From positions 1 through 64,000 of the forward strand of contig NZ_CP101166.1 of NCBI RefSeq assembly GCF_024298885.1: a stretch of 64,000 bases of DNA, given 5' to 3'. This document shows, one piece after another, positions 8,750-17,183 of the stretch. How positions within the stretch are numbered: the first letter of the stretch is position 1; every line of letters starts with the position of its first letter. The position numbers and the translations under genes are program-made. Source of the DNA: Haloglomus halophilum (GTDB taxonomy: Archaea > Halobacteriota > Halobacteria > Halobacteriales > Haloarculaceae). Under the pieces are notes generated by a model. It made no database searches. It was given only the letters and a program-made list of their open reading frames with translations, and was not told where the DNA came from.

Positions 8750-8812
8750 ATACGAATCCGCATCTATTTACTATTAAAACTATCTCCGTTCAGTAGATGT
8801 GGGCCGGTCTAG

Positions 8813-9031
8813 CGGCAAAGGTGGTCGAAGAGTAGCGTCAAAGCACTCGCGCAAGGGGGAACATCGTCTCGCGCCGAACGCCTCTCAGAGCTACGTGAGA
8901 GGGCAGAGCAAGCGCGTGAGAAAGACGGCGTTCAACATAATGGCGAAGGTCTGACCGCAGGGGAATACTTCGAGCAACGGGAGCCAGCTAGAACGTGGCT
9001 CGGTCTTGACCCGATCCCTAACCCCGAATAA
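8813..9031 (+). pseudogene. 5'-truncated gene remnant (72 codons, no start)
   Basis: An open frame runs from just after a TAG at 8810-8812 to TAA 9029-9031 and contains no ATG or GTG start. The translation looks like real protein: a charged helical stretch (ERLSELRERAEQAREKDG) followed by GEGLTAGEYFEQREPARTW. Codon use is GC-richer than the neighbouring PH gene. I read it as the C-terminal end of a gene whose front was lost when the AT-rich segment joined it. The family is not recognised. Confidence 0.45.
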
Positions 9032-9267
9032 TCCCACAGAAAGCTTTTTATATCTTGCTACCAAATTATTAGGTACACAGTTCGGGCCTATCTGGCTGTG
9101 ATCACAAGAGCGAAACGTCCCAAAACTCGCTGATTTCCACTTTCTGGTGTTTCTAAGGCCGGTATACGTCAAGAGTATAATTCACCAACCCAATATTACG
9201 ACCATAAACCTTAAATAGTAAGACGTACAATATAGTACTAGAACGTTTCGTTGGGACGGACGTTCTT

Positions 9268-9396
9268 GTGGCCTGTGGTGACCCCGACAAGCTGGCAGAG
9301 AGGAACGGTCAAGTACGCCCGAATTGTGGACAAGATATCTGTCCTAAGCGGCAGGTATTTGCTAAACCCCTTGTAGGACATAAGAACCACGTCTAA
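9268..9396 (+). CDS. Possible small Cys-containing protein (42 aa)
   Basis: GTG-started frame encoding a 42-residue peptide, ACGDPDKLAERNGQV then RPNCGQDICPKRQ, ending GHKNHV. Three Cys and two C-terminal His could bind zinc. A good TATA element, TTAAATA at 9211-9217, predicts a transcript start near 9240, so the message would have a leader of roughly 28 bases. Haloarchaeal elements commonly encode small zinc-finger proteins, but this match is by resemblance only and the start is uncertain. Confidence 0.35.
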   Translation: MACGDPDKLAERNGQVRPNCGQDICPKRQVFAKPLVGHKNHV

Positions 9397-9547
9397 CTGA
9401 GCAAGATGCTCATACGTGCGTAGGGCGAGGGGATAGGTGACTGAATCGGGACACCCTCACACAATGGGACGTGTTTATTATTTGATATACAACCTGTTGT
9501 GAGAGTGGCGGTCTGAGCCTTCGGATGGTTTCCCAAGGCTTGGGCCT

Positions 9548-9808
9548 GTGGTTTCACCCGACTTCTGGCAGTCAGATACCGAAAGAATCGGCTTCAAACC
9601 GCCTTACCACACTCTCGGGTTGCTGTCGGCCTGTCACAAGCCGGCAGAGCTTGACCGAGACGGAATGGTGGTATCTCACCCTCTGGCGTACAACTCGACT
9701 GCCAGATTTCGGGGGATCCACAGGCCGAAGGTCTGGCAAGGTTCCCTGAGGCTTAGAGGGCGTTCAATACCTCTTCCTTTCGGCGTTCTGCCGCTTGCTC
9801 GAAGGTAG
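9548..9808 (+). CDS. Possible small ORF of unknown function
   Basis: An 86-codon GTG-started frame, open from 9503, that overlaps the end of the integrase gene on the other strand. The middle of the translation reads protein-like (DFWQSDTERIGFKPPYHTLG, then AELDRDGMVVSHPL). An AT-rich TATA-like stretch lies at 9472-9488. The overlapping frame starting at ATG 9525 is an alternative. No family is recognised, and either frame could be chance. Confidence 0.22.
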   Translation: MVSPDFWQSDTERIGFKPPYHTLGLLSACHKPAELDRDGMVVSHPLAYNSTARFRGIHRPKVWQGSLRLRGRSIPLPFGVLPLARR

Positions 9809-10919
9809 GAGAGTCGTAATGCTGTTTCAACATTTGAACCGTTGCGTTCACCCTCCCACTAATGACATCCCAACTCACGCCATTGTCCCGCATACGGGTA
9901 ATCGCCACTCTGCGCAAGTCGTGACACCCGATACTCTCAGGGCAGTCTGAGGCGTTCTGCTTGGTTAGAGCGTCGCCCGAATCGTCGATACACTCACCAC
10001 ACTTGGTAAGCCCCGCTATGTCCCTGTATAGAGTGCTGTCGTCTATACGACCGGCCCAAGAGGTGAGTAACGCATCTGTCCCGTCTTGCGGTACTGTCCG
10101 ATGTTCGTTGATGTAGTCAGTCACCACACCCATGATCTCGGGCTTGATATTCACGTCTCGCTCACCTTTGTTACCCTTCTTGAGCCTGACGCCAGATTCC
10201 TCAGGCCGATTTCGTAGCTGTATAATTCCGTCTCTCGGTTTCACGTCTGAGCAATCGATAGACAGCAGGGCCGACTTCCTGCACCCGATATGGTATATTA
10301 GCAGAAACTCGACCATCTGTCTGCTTGCGTAGTCGTGTTTGGCGAGGTGTTCGATGACTTCCTCTGCTTGCTCTGTCGAGATACGGTGTTCGTCGTCGCC
10401 AGAGCGGGACTTCTCATCTGCGGATACGTCTAAGTCGTCTCGCTTTCGGGCGATAGTTTCGCTTATTTTTCGACCTTCTTGTGGGGCCCGCCACTCTGCC
10501 TCTGCCCATTTGAAGAATACACCGAGGGTTTCGAGCTTGCCGTCTCTGGTTGTGCGGGCATAGTCTCGGCTATGCAAGAGTTGGTTCCATTTGCTTATTT
10601 CCCGAGGTGTGATGTTCTCCAAATCACTCACGTCCTGCGATTGGAGAAAGTCGTTCACCGTATCTCTGTATCGCACATAGGTCTTTTTCGAGAAGCTACC
10701 CCTGCCGTCGCTCTTGCCAGAGGGGAAATCGCTTACGTCTGCTCGAAGGCCTGCCGCCGTCCTTGCGACAGGGAGACGGTCGTATCGGCGATTCCGATAG
10801 TCATCGGGTTGCTCGAAGCTCACCCGAAGCTCAGACCGCTCTGAGAGGAAGTCGCAAAGGTCGCTCTCTGCTTGGTTCGTCTGCGGTTCATCGGTCGAAG
10901 TATCAGCTGTCTTGCTCAT
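9753..10919 (-). CDS. Tyrosine recombinase/integrase of the element
   Basis: Site-specific recombinase, 388 aa. The N-terminal half holds a SAM-like core-binding domain (about residues 75-150, KKTYVRYRDTVNDFL...). The catalytic domain shows box I Arg214 (IGCRKSALL), the HxxR pair His333/Arg336 (CHDLRR) and the nucleophile Tyr368 (QHYDSPT). It also holds a CxxC pair near residues 310-325 between the boxes. It lies at the right end of the element, pointing inward, a few hundred bases from the right att-like repeat. All catalytic boxes look intact, so it may be active. It is the likely agent of insertion into tfs. Confidence 0.9.
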   Translation of the reverse strand: MSKTADTSTDEPQTNQAESDLCDFLSERSELRVSFEQPDDYRNRRYDRLPVARTAAGLRADVSDFPSGKSDGRGSFSKKTYVRYRDTVNDFLQSQDVSDLENITPREISKWNQLLHSRDYARTTRDGKLETLGVFFKWAEAEWRAPQEGRKISETIARKRDDLDVSADEKSRSGDDEHRISTEQAEEVIEHLAKHDYASRQMVEFLLIYHIGCRKSALLSIDCSDVKPRDGIIQLRNRPEESGVRLKKGNKGERDVNIKPEIMGVVTDYINEHRTVPQDGTDALLTSWAGRIDDSTLYRDIAGLTKCGECIDDSGDALTKQNASDCPESIGCHDLRRVAITRMRDNGVSWDVISGRVNATVQMLKQHYDSPTFEQAAERRKEEVLNAL

Positions 10920-11031
10920 TGCCCGTGCGGGTTTGTTTAACTTAAGTGTATCCCCCGCGCCGTCTGGCGATTAGTGAATATCAGAAGCGCGCTGCTATGA
11001 CAATCTCCTGATACCAAAATCGCAACACGGC

Positions 11032-11077
11032 GAAGGGGTATTTCGACCGATGCTAATCTGAGGTTAGTCCGATTGCA
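11032..11077. repeat. Right-end copies of candidate arm-type repeats
   Basis: GAAGGGGTAT at 11032-11041 and CGATTGCA at 11070-11077 repeat motifs found near the left end (7192-7201, 7236-7246 inverted; 7049-7056, 7266-7273). Their presence at both ends and near the integrase gene suggests recombinase binding; this is inferred. Confidence 0.4.
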
Positions 11078-11139
11078 CAACCCACTGTTAAAAGTTGAGT
11101 AATCTTTATAACTAACCCCCCTCTTAGCCGCAATCTTCC

Positions 11140-11181
11140 AAATGCACCGAGTGTGGCAACCGCTGGCGGGATTACAGCTGA
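11140..11181 (+). pseudogene. Displaced original 3' end of tfs (right att-like repeat)
   Basis: The frame AAA TGC ACC GAG TGT ... AGC TGA encodes KCTECGNRWRDYS and stop, homologous to the last residues of TFS (KCKQCGSRWRDYS). It has no start and is not joined to any ORF. Its GC-rich codons (CGG, GGC, ACC, GAG, TGA) match the host style, so it is probably the original chromosomal end of tfs left behind by integration. Confidence 0.75.
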
Positions 11182-11376
11182 CCGACCGCTGACCGCTCGG
11201 AGAACGGCCGGTCGTTCGCCGCACGAACGGCCCCGGGCATACAGCTCGGTGCCCAGCTGCTCCATCAGCCCCCAGCTGTCCCCGTAGCCCCCCACAGCTC
11301 CGCCATTCGTCGCGTGAAACAGCGCTTATCGTCCCGGTAACAACACGGGTGCGACGCCAAGGGTGTCGGGAGCACC

Positions 11377-11829
11377 ATGCCACAGCCAGATGACTCGACC
11401 GCGACCGGCGGGCAGCAGGGTACCGGCGGCCAGCAACCGACCAACGGCGGCGGCCAGCAGGGTACCGGCGGCCAGCAACCGACCAACGGCGGCGGCCAGC
11501 AGCAGGCGGCCACTGGTACCCAGCAGCAACAGGCCGGCGGACAACAGCAGGGCGCTGGCCAGCGGAGCGGGAACGGACAGCAGCGCACCGGGCGCGGGCA
11601 GGGGCTCGCCGACTGGTTCGCGAACGGCGCCCTCCGGACGGGCATCATCCTCGTCGGGTTCACGCTGTTCCTGTTCGCGCTCGGGCAGGCAGTGGGTCTC
11701 GAACTGCTCGGGATGTTCGTCGACGCCGTCACCTCGCAGACGGGCCGCTGGCTCGTCGTCGCGGCGTTCGCGCTCGTGCTCATCTTCGTGGGACAGCAGG
11801 GCGTGAAACACTCGTCGTTCAGCGACTGA
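11377..11829 (+). CDS. Membrane protein with Gln/Gly-rich N-terminal region
   Basis: A 150-aa protein. Residues 1-75 are low complexity, rich in Gly, Gln, Thr and Asn, and contain a perfectly duplicated 14-residue unit (GTGGQQPTNGGGQQ). Two hydrophobic segments follow (about 88-112, GIILVGFTLFLFALGQ..., and 125-143, RWLVVAAFALVLIFVG). I infer two membrane spans with a disordered tail. It is the first gene to the right of the integrated element. Family and function are not recognised. Confidence 0.65.
   Translation: MPQPDDSTATGGQQGTGGQQPTNGGGQQGTGGQQPTNGGGQQQAATGTQQQQAGGQQQGAGQRSGNGQQRTGRGQGLADWFANGALRTGIILVGFTLFLFALGQAVGLELLGMFVDAVTSQTGRWLVVAAFALVLIFVGQQGVKHSSFSD
11419..11502 (+). repeat. 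Perfect 42-bp tandem duplication inside the membrane-protein gene
   Basis: Two exact, adjacent 42-base units (11419-11460 and 11461-11502) begin GGTACCGGCGGCCAGCAACC. They preserve frame and encode two 14-residue copies. Lack of any base difference suggests a recent duplication or an unstable locus. Confidence 0.9.
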
Positions 11830-11877
11830 CGACGCCCCACGCCCGCGTCACGGGCGACGACGCATCCTGTGGGTGGG

Positions 11878-12987
11878 TCACTCCACCGGTTCGGGATGCT
11901 CGGCCGGTTCCGGGGCCGTCTCTGCCTCCTCCGGCGCGCCGGCCGCCCGATAGATATCCAGCCACCGGCCGGCGACCGCGTCCTCGTCGAACGCGGCGAG
12001 GTCCTCGTCGATGGTCCACTCGGGGAACTCGCCGGCCTCGACGATGGCACCCTCGATCTCCTCGGGCGTCGAGACGCGGAAGCCCCGTGTCCGGCGCTCG
12101 ACGAGCTCGTGGGCGGCGGAGTCGGCCTGATACTCCACGACGCCGACACAGCCGCAGGCGAGCGCCCACAGCAGTTCGATGGCGAACACCTCGTCCCGGG
12201 CGGTCTGACAGAAGACGTGCGCCGCCCGGTAGTGGGCCAGTCGCTCGCCGCGCGGGAGGTCACCCGCGAAGGTCACGCGGTCGTCGATGGAGAGGTCCGC
12301 AGCCTGCTGTTCATAGGCCGCACGCTCGGGCCCGTCGCCGATGACGGTCGCCGACCAGTCCCGATCCCGGAGTTCCGCGAGCCCGAGCAGCACGCTCTCC
12401 AGGTTCGCGTCCGCGTCGAGACGGGTGGCGGCCACCACGTCCGGCGGGTCCGCGACTGGCTCGACCGCGCGGACGCGTTCGAAGTCGATGGCTTCCGGGA
12501 CGATACGGGCCCGGTCCTCGGGGACGCCACGCTCGCGGACGCGGGTCCGGACGAGTTCCGAAGGCGCGACCACGCGGTCCGCGACCCGGAGCGCCGGCCC
12601 GACCAGCGGGTCCTCGGGCGGGCCCTCGCCGAACCAGTCGACCACGAGCGGCGAGCGAGCGAGCGTGGCGCCGGTGCGCGCGGCCAGCACCGCCGAGGGA
12701 TCGTCGATGGCGTGGACGGCGTCGGGGCGCGCGGTCGCGAGCAGGGCCGGAATCCGGGCGTGATACGAGGTCGTCGCGGGCGAGACCGTCACCGCGCGGT
12801 AGGTGACGCCGTCGCGCTCGCGGGTTTCGGTGTAGTCCAGCCGGTCGCTCCACCAGCCCGTGCAGTAGACCGTCACGTCGTGGCCCCGGGCGGCCAGGCT
12901 GCGCGCCGTCCGCTCGACGCGGGCGACGGCGCGGTCGTCGGCGTCGGCCAGCGGTGTCGTCTCGGGCGCGACCACGGCGACCTGCAT
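11878..12987 (-). CDS. GT4-type glycosyltransferase
   Basis: A 369-aa glycosyltransferase with the GT-B two-Rossmann layout: the N-terminal domain starts MQVAVVAPETTPLADADDRA, and the C-terminal domain holds the nucleotide-sugar site ending DEVFAIELLWALACGCVGVV (the usual 'E-x7-E'-like GT4 motif is seen as VFAIELLWALACG). It probably adds a sugar to a lipid or glycoprotein at the cytoplasmic membrane face; donor and acceptor cannot be inferred. ATG 12987 is chosen because it opens the first beta strand. Its promoter region is shared with the divergent peptidase gene. Confidence 0.82.
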   Translation of the reverse strand: MQVAVVAPETTPLADADDRAVARVERTARSLAARGHDVTVYCTGWWSDRLDYTETRERDGVTYRAVTVSPATTSYHARIPALLATARPDAVHAIDDPSAVLAARTGATLARSPLVVDWFGEGPPEDPLVGPALRVADRVVAPSELVRTRVRERGVPEDRARIVPEAIDFERVRAVEPVADPPDVVAATRLDADANLESVLLGLAELRDRDWSATVIGDGPERAAYEQQAADLSIDDRVTFAGDLPRGERLAHYRAAHVFCQTARDEVFAIELLWALACGCVGVVEYQADSAAHELVERRTRGFRVSTPEEIEGAIVEAGEFPEWTIDEDLAAFDEDAVAGRWLDIYRAAGAPEEAETAPEPAEHPEPVE

Positions 12988-13205
12988 TACCGGAGTCACC
13001 GGCCAGTCGCGGCAAAAAGCCGACGGGTCGCGCGGGCCGCCGATTCGGCGGCACAGCGCTCCCCGCCACAGCACCACGGTATCCGCGGTATCCACGGTAG
13101 TGTGGCTGCTCGGCAGATGGGTGTGATGCCACCGAACTGCTGACCGAACGGAGCCCCGTGGCCCCGACACGAAACGCTATCCGGCGCCCGGCCGTCACTC
13201 GAGGT

Positions 13206-15011
13206 ATGCACGAGTACGACCTCGAGCGGTACCTCAACGTCAGGAGCGCGTACGGGGCCTCGCTCTCCCCGACCGGGCGCCTGGCCTTCCTGATGGACAC
13301 GACGGGGACAGCCCAGGTGTGGACACTCGACGACCCCCGGGGCTGGCCCCAGCAGCGGACCTTCTACGAGGAGCCGGTGTCGTTCGCCACGTGGTCGCCC
13401 GAGCGCCCGGAACTCGTCTTCGGGATGGACGAGGGCGGCAACGAGCGGCTGCAGTTCCACCGGCTCGACGCCGAGAAGAACGTCGTGACCGACCTCACGC
13501 GCCACCCCGAGGCGAAACACCAGTGGGGTGGCTGGAGTCACGACGGCGACCGCTTCGCGTTCACCTCGAACCGGCGCGACGAGGCCGTCTTCGACGTGTA
13601 CACTCAGGGCCGCGACGAGACCGGGACCGACGCCACGCGCCACCACGAGGGCGAGGGGTGGCTCTCGGTCGGCGGCTGGTCGCCGAGCGACGACCGCCTG
13701 CTCGTCTACGAGAGCCACTCGAACTTCGACCAGGACCTCTACACGCTCGACCTCGAAACCGACGAGTTGCGCCACCTGACGCCTCACGAGGGCGACGTGC
13801 GCTACGGGAGCGCGAACTTCGGGCCAGACGGAGAGGCACTCTACCTGGTCACCGACGACGACCACGACACGCTCTACCTCGCGCGGCTGGACCTGGAAAC
13901 GCTCGATATCGAGCGGCTGGTCGTCGACGAGGACTGGAACGTCGACGGGGTCGCGCTGGACGACGAGACGGGGCGGCTGGTCTACTCGCGGAACGTCGAT
14001 GGCTACACCGAGCTGACGGTCGCCGACCTGGCCGGTCCGACAGACCTCGAGGAACTGGCGACGCCCGACCTCCCGGAGGCCGTCGCCGGCGGCGTGAGCT
14101 TCTCCGAGGACGCGGACCGGTTCGCAGTCACCGTCACGGGCACCACCACCAACACGAACGTCCACGTGGTCGACGCCGAAGCCGGCGACACCGAGCGCTG
14201 GACCGACGCCAGCACGGCCGGTATCCCCCTCGAAAGCTTCCGTGACCGCGACCTGGTCCGGTTCGAGAGCTTCGATGGGCTGGAGGTCCCGGGCTATCTC
14301 ACCCTGCCCGCGGACGCCGACGAGCGCGCTGGCGAGGTGCCCGTCGTGGTCGACATCCACGGTGGCCCCGAGAGCCAGCGCCGGCCCTCCTTCTACGCGC
14401 TCGGGCAGTACTTCGTCTCCCGCGGGTACGCCGTCTTCGAGCCGAACGTGCGCGGCTCGACCGGCTACGGGAAGGCCTACACCCGGGCCGACGACGTCCG
14501 CAACCGGATGGATTCGGTGAAGGACCTCCGGGCGGGCGTCGAGTGGCTCCACGACCATCCCGCGGTCGACGAGGACCGCATCGCGGCACTGGGTGGCTCC
14601 TACGGCGGCTTCATGGTGCTGGCGGCGCTCACCGAGTATCCAGACCTGTGGGCCGCCGGCGTCGACGTCGTCGGCATCGCGAACTTCGTCACGTTCCTCG
14701 AGAACACGGGCCCCTGGCGGCGCGAACTCCGCGAGGCCGAGTACGGGTCGCTCGCGGAGGACCGGGAGTTCCTGGAGTCCATCAGCCCCATCAACAACGT
14801 CGACGCCATCCGGGCGCCGCTGTTCGTCCTGCACGGCGCGAACGATCCGCGTGTACCGCTGGGCGAGGCCGAGCAGATCGCCGAGCAAGCCAGCGAGCAC
14901 GTCCCCGTCGAGAAACTCGTCTTCGAGGACGAGGGACACGGCATCTCGAAGCTGGAGAACCGCATCGAGGCCTACACCCGCGTCGTCGAGTTCCTCGACG
15001 AACACGTCTGA
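13206..15011 (+). CDS. S9 family prolyl oligopeptidase-type serine peptidase
   Basis: A 601-aa cytoplasmic peptidase. Residues about 1-350 form the beta-propeller typical of acylaminoacyl-peptidase/DPP-like S9 enzymes, with repeated 'WSPE...LVF' and 'GWSPSDDRLLVY' blades. The C-terminal alpha/beta-hydrolase domain carries Ser465 (GGSYGG), Asp547 (GANDPRVP) and His578 (EGHGI), so the triad is complete. No signal peptide is seen. ATG 13206 fits the family N-terminus. It likely degrades short peptides released by proteases such as the proteasome (inference). Confidence 0.9.
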   Translation: MHEYDLERYLNVRSAYGASLSPTGRLAFLMDTTGTAQVWTLDDPRGWPQQRTFYEEPVSFATWSPERPELVFGMDEGGNERLQFHRLDAEKNVVTDLTRHPEAKHQWGGWSHDGDRFAFTSNRRDEAVFDVYTQGRDETGTDATRHHEGEGWLSVGGWSPSDDRLLVYESHSNFDQDLYTLDLETDELRHLTPHEGDVRYGSANFGPDGEALYLVTDDDHDTLYLARLDLETLDIERLVVDEDWNVDGVALDDETGRLVYSRNVDGYTELTVADLAGPTDLEELATPDLPEAVAGGVSFSEDADRFAVTVTGTTTNTNVHVVDAEAGDTERWTDASTAGIPLESFRDRDLVRFESFDGLEVPGYLTLPADADERAGEVPVVVDIHGGPESQRRPSFYALGQYFVSRGYAVFEPNVRGSTGYGKAYTRADDVRNRMDSVKDLRAGVEWLHDHPAVDEDRIAALGGSYGGFMVLAALTEYPDLWAAGVDVVGIANFVTFLENTGPWRRELREAEYGSLAEDREFLESISPINNVDAIRAPLFVLHGANDPRVPLGEAEQIAEQASEHVPVEKLVFEDEGHGISKLENRIEAYTRVVEFLDEHV

Positions 15012-15044
15012 AGCGCGGCCGACACCACCGCCAGCCGTGCTCGC

Positions 15045-15857
15045 TCACCCGGACGCGAGCCACTCCAGCGCGTCGGCCCGTGCGTCCAGCAGCGTCCCGA
15101 GGTGGTCGGCGTCGAGTACCGTCAGCTCCCCGTCAGCGGCCGTCACGAACGCCCGGACTGGCTCCAGCGGGACGTTCTCGTCGTGCCGCCCGTGCCAAGC
15201 TCGAAGCGGCACGTCGACTGCACCGGCGTCGACTATCGCCGCGTCGTCCCGGCGGAACTCGCGAGCAGTGGCCCGGGCGCCCTGCCGGAGCCCCTCGTGG
15301 AAGTCCGCAGCCACGCGTTCCGCGACGCGCTCGGGAACGTCGCGGTCGGTGTACTGTCCCACCACCGCCTCCGGGCCACGCAGCCGCGCGACGGCGCCCG
15401 AGACCCGGAACAGCGCCCGGAGTCCGAACGGGACCCGCGCCAGCGAGTCGAGCGGGCTCTCGGCATCGGGCACGGCACCGGCGACGAGCGCGACGCGGGT
15501 GACCTGGTCGTCCCGTGCGGCCGCGAGCGCGGCCGTCCCGCCGCCGGAGAACGCGAGCACGGGCGCGGAATCGAGCGATTCCGCGTCGAGCAGCGGCCGC
15601 AGTATCGTCCCGGGGCGGTAGTCGGGAGACGGCGGGTCCGAGCCACCGAAGCCGGGCCGGTCGGGGACGAGGAGCCGGATTCCGCGCTCGCGGGCCGGCT
15701 CGGCCAGCAGGGCGGCGAACAGCCTGGAGCCGGGGGTTCCGTGGTGAGCGACGACCGGCACCCCGCCGGGGTCGCCGGCGACGGCGTAGGTCAGCGTCCG
15801 TCCGTCCGGCCGGTCACAGCGATTCGTCTCGGCCGCCGCGTGCGTGTTGGAGGGCAC
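15045..15857 (-). CDS. Alpha/beta hydrolase
   Basis: A 270-aa alpha/beta hydrolase fold. It shows the oxyanion-hole region PVVAHHGTPGSR, the nucleophile-elbow position AFSGGGTAALAAA (Gly-x-Gly-x-Gly; a Ser precedes the central Gly), an acid in HGRHDENVPLE, and a late His in LDADHLGTLL. The nucleophile motif SGGGT is not the canonical GxSxG, so hydrolase activity needs care. GTG 15857 gives a family-like N-terminus (TNRCDRPDGRTLTYAVAGD); longer frames add unsupported residues. Substrate is unknown. Confidence 0.75.
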   Translation of the reverse strand: MPSNTHAAAETNRCDRPDGRTLTYAVAGDPGGVPVVAHHGTPGSRLFAALLAEPARERGIRLLVPDRPGFGGSDPPSPDYRPGTILRPLLDAESLDSAPVLAFSGGGTAALAAARDDQVTRVALVAGAVPDAESPLDSLARVPFGLRALFRVSGAVARLRGPEAVVGQYTDRDVPERVAERVAADFHEGLRQGARATAREFRRDDAAIVDAGAVDVPLRAWHGRHDENVPLEPVRAFVTAADGELTVLDADHLGTLLDARADALEWLASG

Positions 15858-15942
15858 GACGCGTCGGGCTTCGCCGGGGGGGAACAGGAAGCCACCGGTT
15901 CGCCACCGAAGGTTGACAACCGCAGCGGCGCTACGGCACCCC

Positions 15943-17031
15943 GTGCGTTCGCTCGTCACGGTCGTGGCCGGGCACGCTCTCCTCGCCGCTGGCTGGGCCG
16001 CGATGGCGTACTCGGTCGCCCGGCGCGACGCATTCGCTCACGACCCTCTCCGGCGGCCGGCCGTGGTGGCTGTAGCCGGACTCACCGCGGCGCTGTGGGC
16101 GGTCACCGCTGGCCTGACCGGGGCGCTGGAAGCGTGGCTGGCGACGCTGGGGCTGGGTCCGGACTGGCCGGAGACGCTGGCCACGGCCGCGACGTTCGTC
16201 GGCCCGGTCGCGGCCACGGCGCTCGTGACCCACGTCGCCGGCGGTGGGCACCCACGCCGGTTCGCGCTGGGCTACGGTGCGCTGGTGGGGCCCGCACTCG
16301 CGCTCACGCTCCTCCCGACGGGCTGGTGGCTCGTCGCCGGTGTCGCCACGCTCGGTCTCGGGATGGCCGCGCTCCCGCCCGTTCTGGTGCCCCGGTTCGT
16401 CCCCACGCGGTCGCTCCGTCCGGACGAGTGCGCCTCGCTGGCACCGGTGCTCGCGTCGGACGAGGTCGGCAGCGGAACCGACCCGACGACACGCGATGGC
16501 ATCCGCGTCCGGGTCCTCGCGCTCGGGACGGACGGCCCGGCGACCGCCGTCGCCGCCGGCGTCCTCCCGGTCCCGGGCGGGCGGGTCGTGTTCGTCACCG
16601 AGCGGGTCCTCTCCCGGCTCGGTCCGGGCGAGGCCGCGGCCGTTGTCGCACACGAACTCGGCCACCACCGGCGGCGTCACGTGCCGCTCCGCCTGGGTGC
16701 CGCGACCGTATTCCTGCTCCCGTGGCTCGGGGCGACGGCCGCCGAGGTCCCGGGGGCCTTCCTCACCGGGCTCGTGCTGGTCGTGCCGGCCGTTCTGGGC
16801 CTGCTGTGGCTCGTGCGCTGGACCGAGTTCGACGCCGACCGGCAGGCCGCGGCCGAGGTGGGGGCCGAGCCGATGGCGCGAGCGCTGGAGCGGCTCGGCG
16901 CGGCCGGCGCACTCGGTGACGGCGGCGGCCCGCTCTCGCTGCATCCCGCCGTTGGCGACCGGGTTCGCCGCCTCCGTGGAACGCCGGCCGCGTCCGGAGC
17001 CCGGCGGCTCCCGGATGCTGGTGACGACTGA
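15943..17031 (+). CDS. M48-family zinc metalloprotease (HtpX-like), membrane
   Basis: Membrane-anchored M48 peptidase of about 362 aa. Several hydrophobic segments occupy the first half (VRSLVTVVAGHALLAAGW, then ALWAVTAGL and ATFVGPVAATALVTHV regions). The catalytic motif HELGHH begins at about residue 237, and a second Glu-containing motif EFDADRQAA lies about 70 residues on, as in HtpX/Ste24 enzymes. The start is uncertain: GTG 15943 and TTG 15913 are both possible. It lies divergent from the hydrolase. A role in membrane protein quality control is inferred from the family. Confidence 0.82.
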   Translation: MRSLVTVVAGHALLAAGWAAMAYSVARRDAFAHDPLRRPAVVAVAGLTAALWAVTAGLTGALEAWLATLGLGPDWPETLATAATFVGPVAATALVTHVAGGGHPRRFALGYGALVGPALALTLLPTGWWLVAGVATLGLGMAALPPVLVPRFVPTRSLRPDECASLAPVLASDEVGSGTDPTTRDGIRVRVLALGTDGPATAVAAGVLPVPGGRVVFVTERVLSRLGPGEAAAVVAHELGHHRRRHVPLRLGAATVFLLPWLGATAAEVPGAFLTGLVLVVPAVLGLLWLVRWTEFDADRQAAAEVGAEPMARALERLGAAGALGDGGGPLSLHPAVGDRVRRLRGTPAASGARRLPDAGDD

Positions 17032-17183
17032 CCCGCGCGGGCGACGCGGAGCTGGCCCCCTGCACCCACCCGCGTCGGACGTGCGACCGCCACCCGTCGG
17101 CGGGGCGGACCGCCGTATTGCGGTTCGACATAGGTGTTGCCCAGAAGCCTTATGCCGTGGTACACGTTCTCATTCGACATACG

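Larger units (their letters stand above)
6963..11181. mobile_element. Integrated genetic element in the 3' end of tfs
   Basis: About 4.2 kb bounded by two imperfect direct repeats of the tfs 3' end (6963-7004 and 11140-11181; 34 of 42 bases match). The interior differs from the flanks: 7260-8800 is strikingly AT-rich, and the rest is only moderately GC-rich. It carries a tyrosine recombinase at its right end (9753-10919), an interrupted tandem-PH/SHOCT gene, a 5'-truncated gene remnant and one or two small ORFs. Candidate arm-type repeats lie near both ends. There is no replication gene, capsid gene or toxin I can recognise, so it looks like a minimal or decayed integrative element. Confidence 0.8.

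Noticed and set aside
8891..9172. A 93-codon minus-strand frame in the element
   Set aside because: It is antisense to a more protein-like remnant frame (8813-9031) and shows no coding character of its own.
12996..15005. A very long open frame antisense to the S9 peptidase
   Set aside because: It is the mirror of a GC-rich gene; the plus-strand protein has a complete catalytic triad, while this translation has no family pattern and biased repeats of Val, Asp, Arg and Gly.
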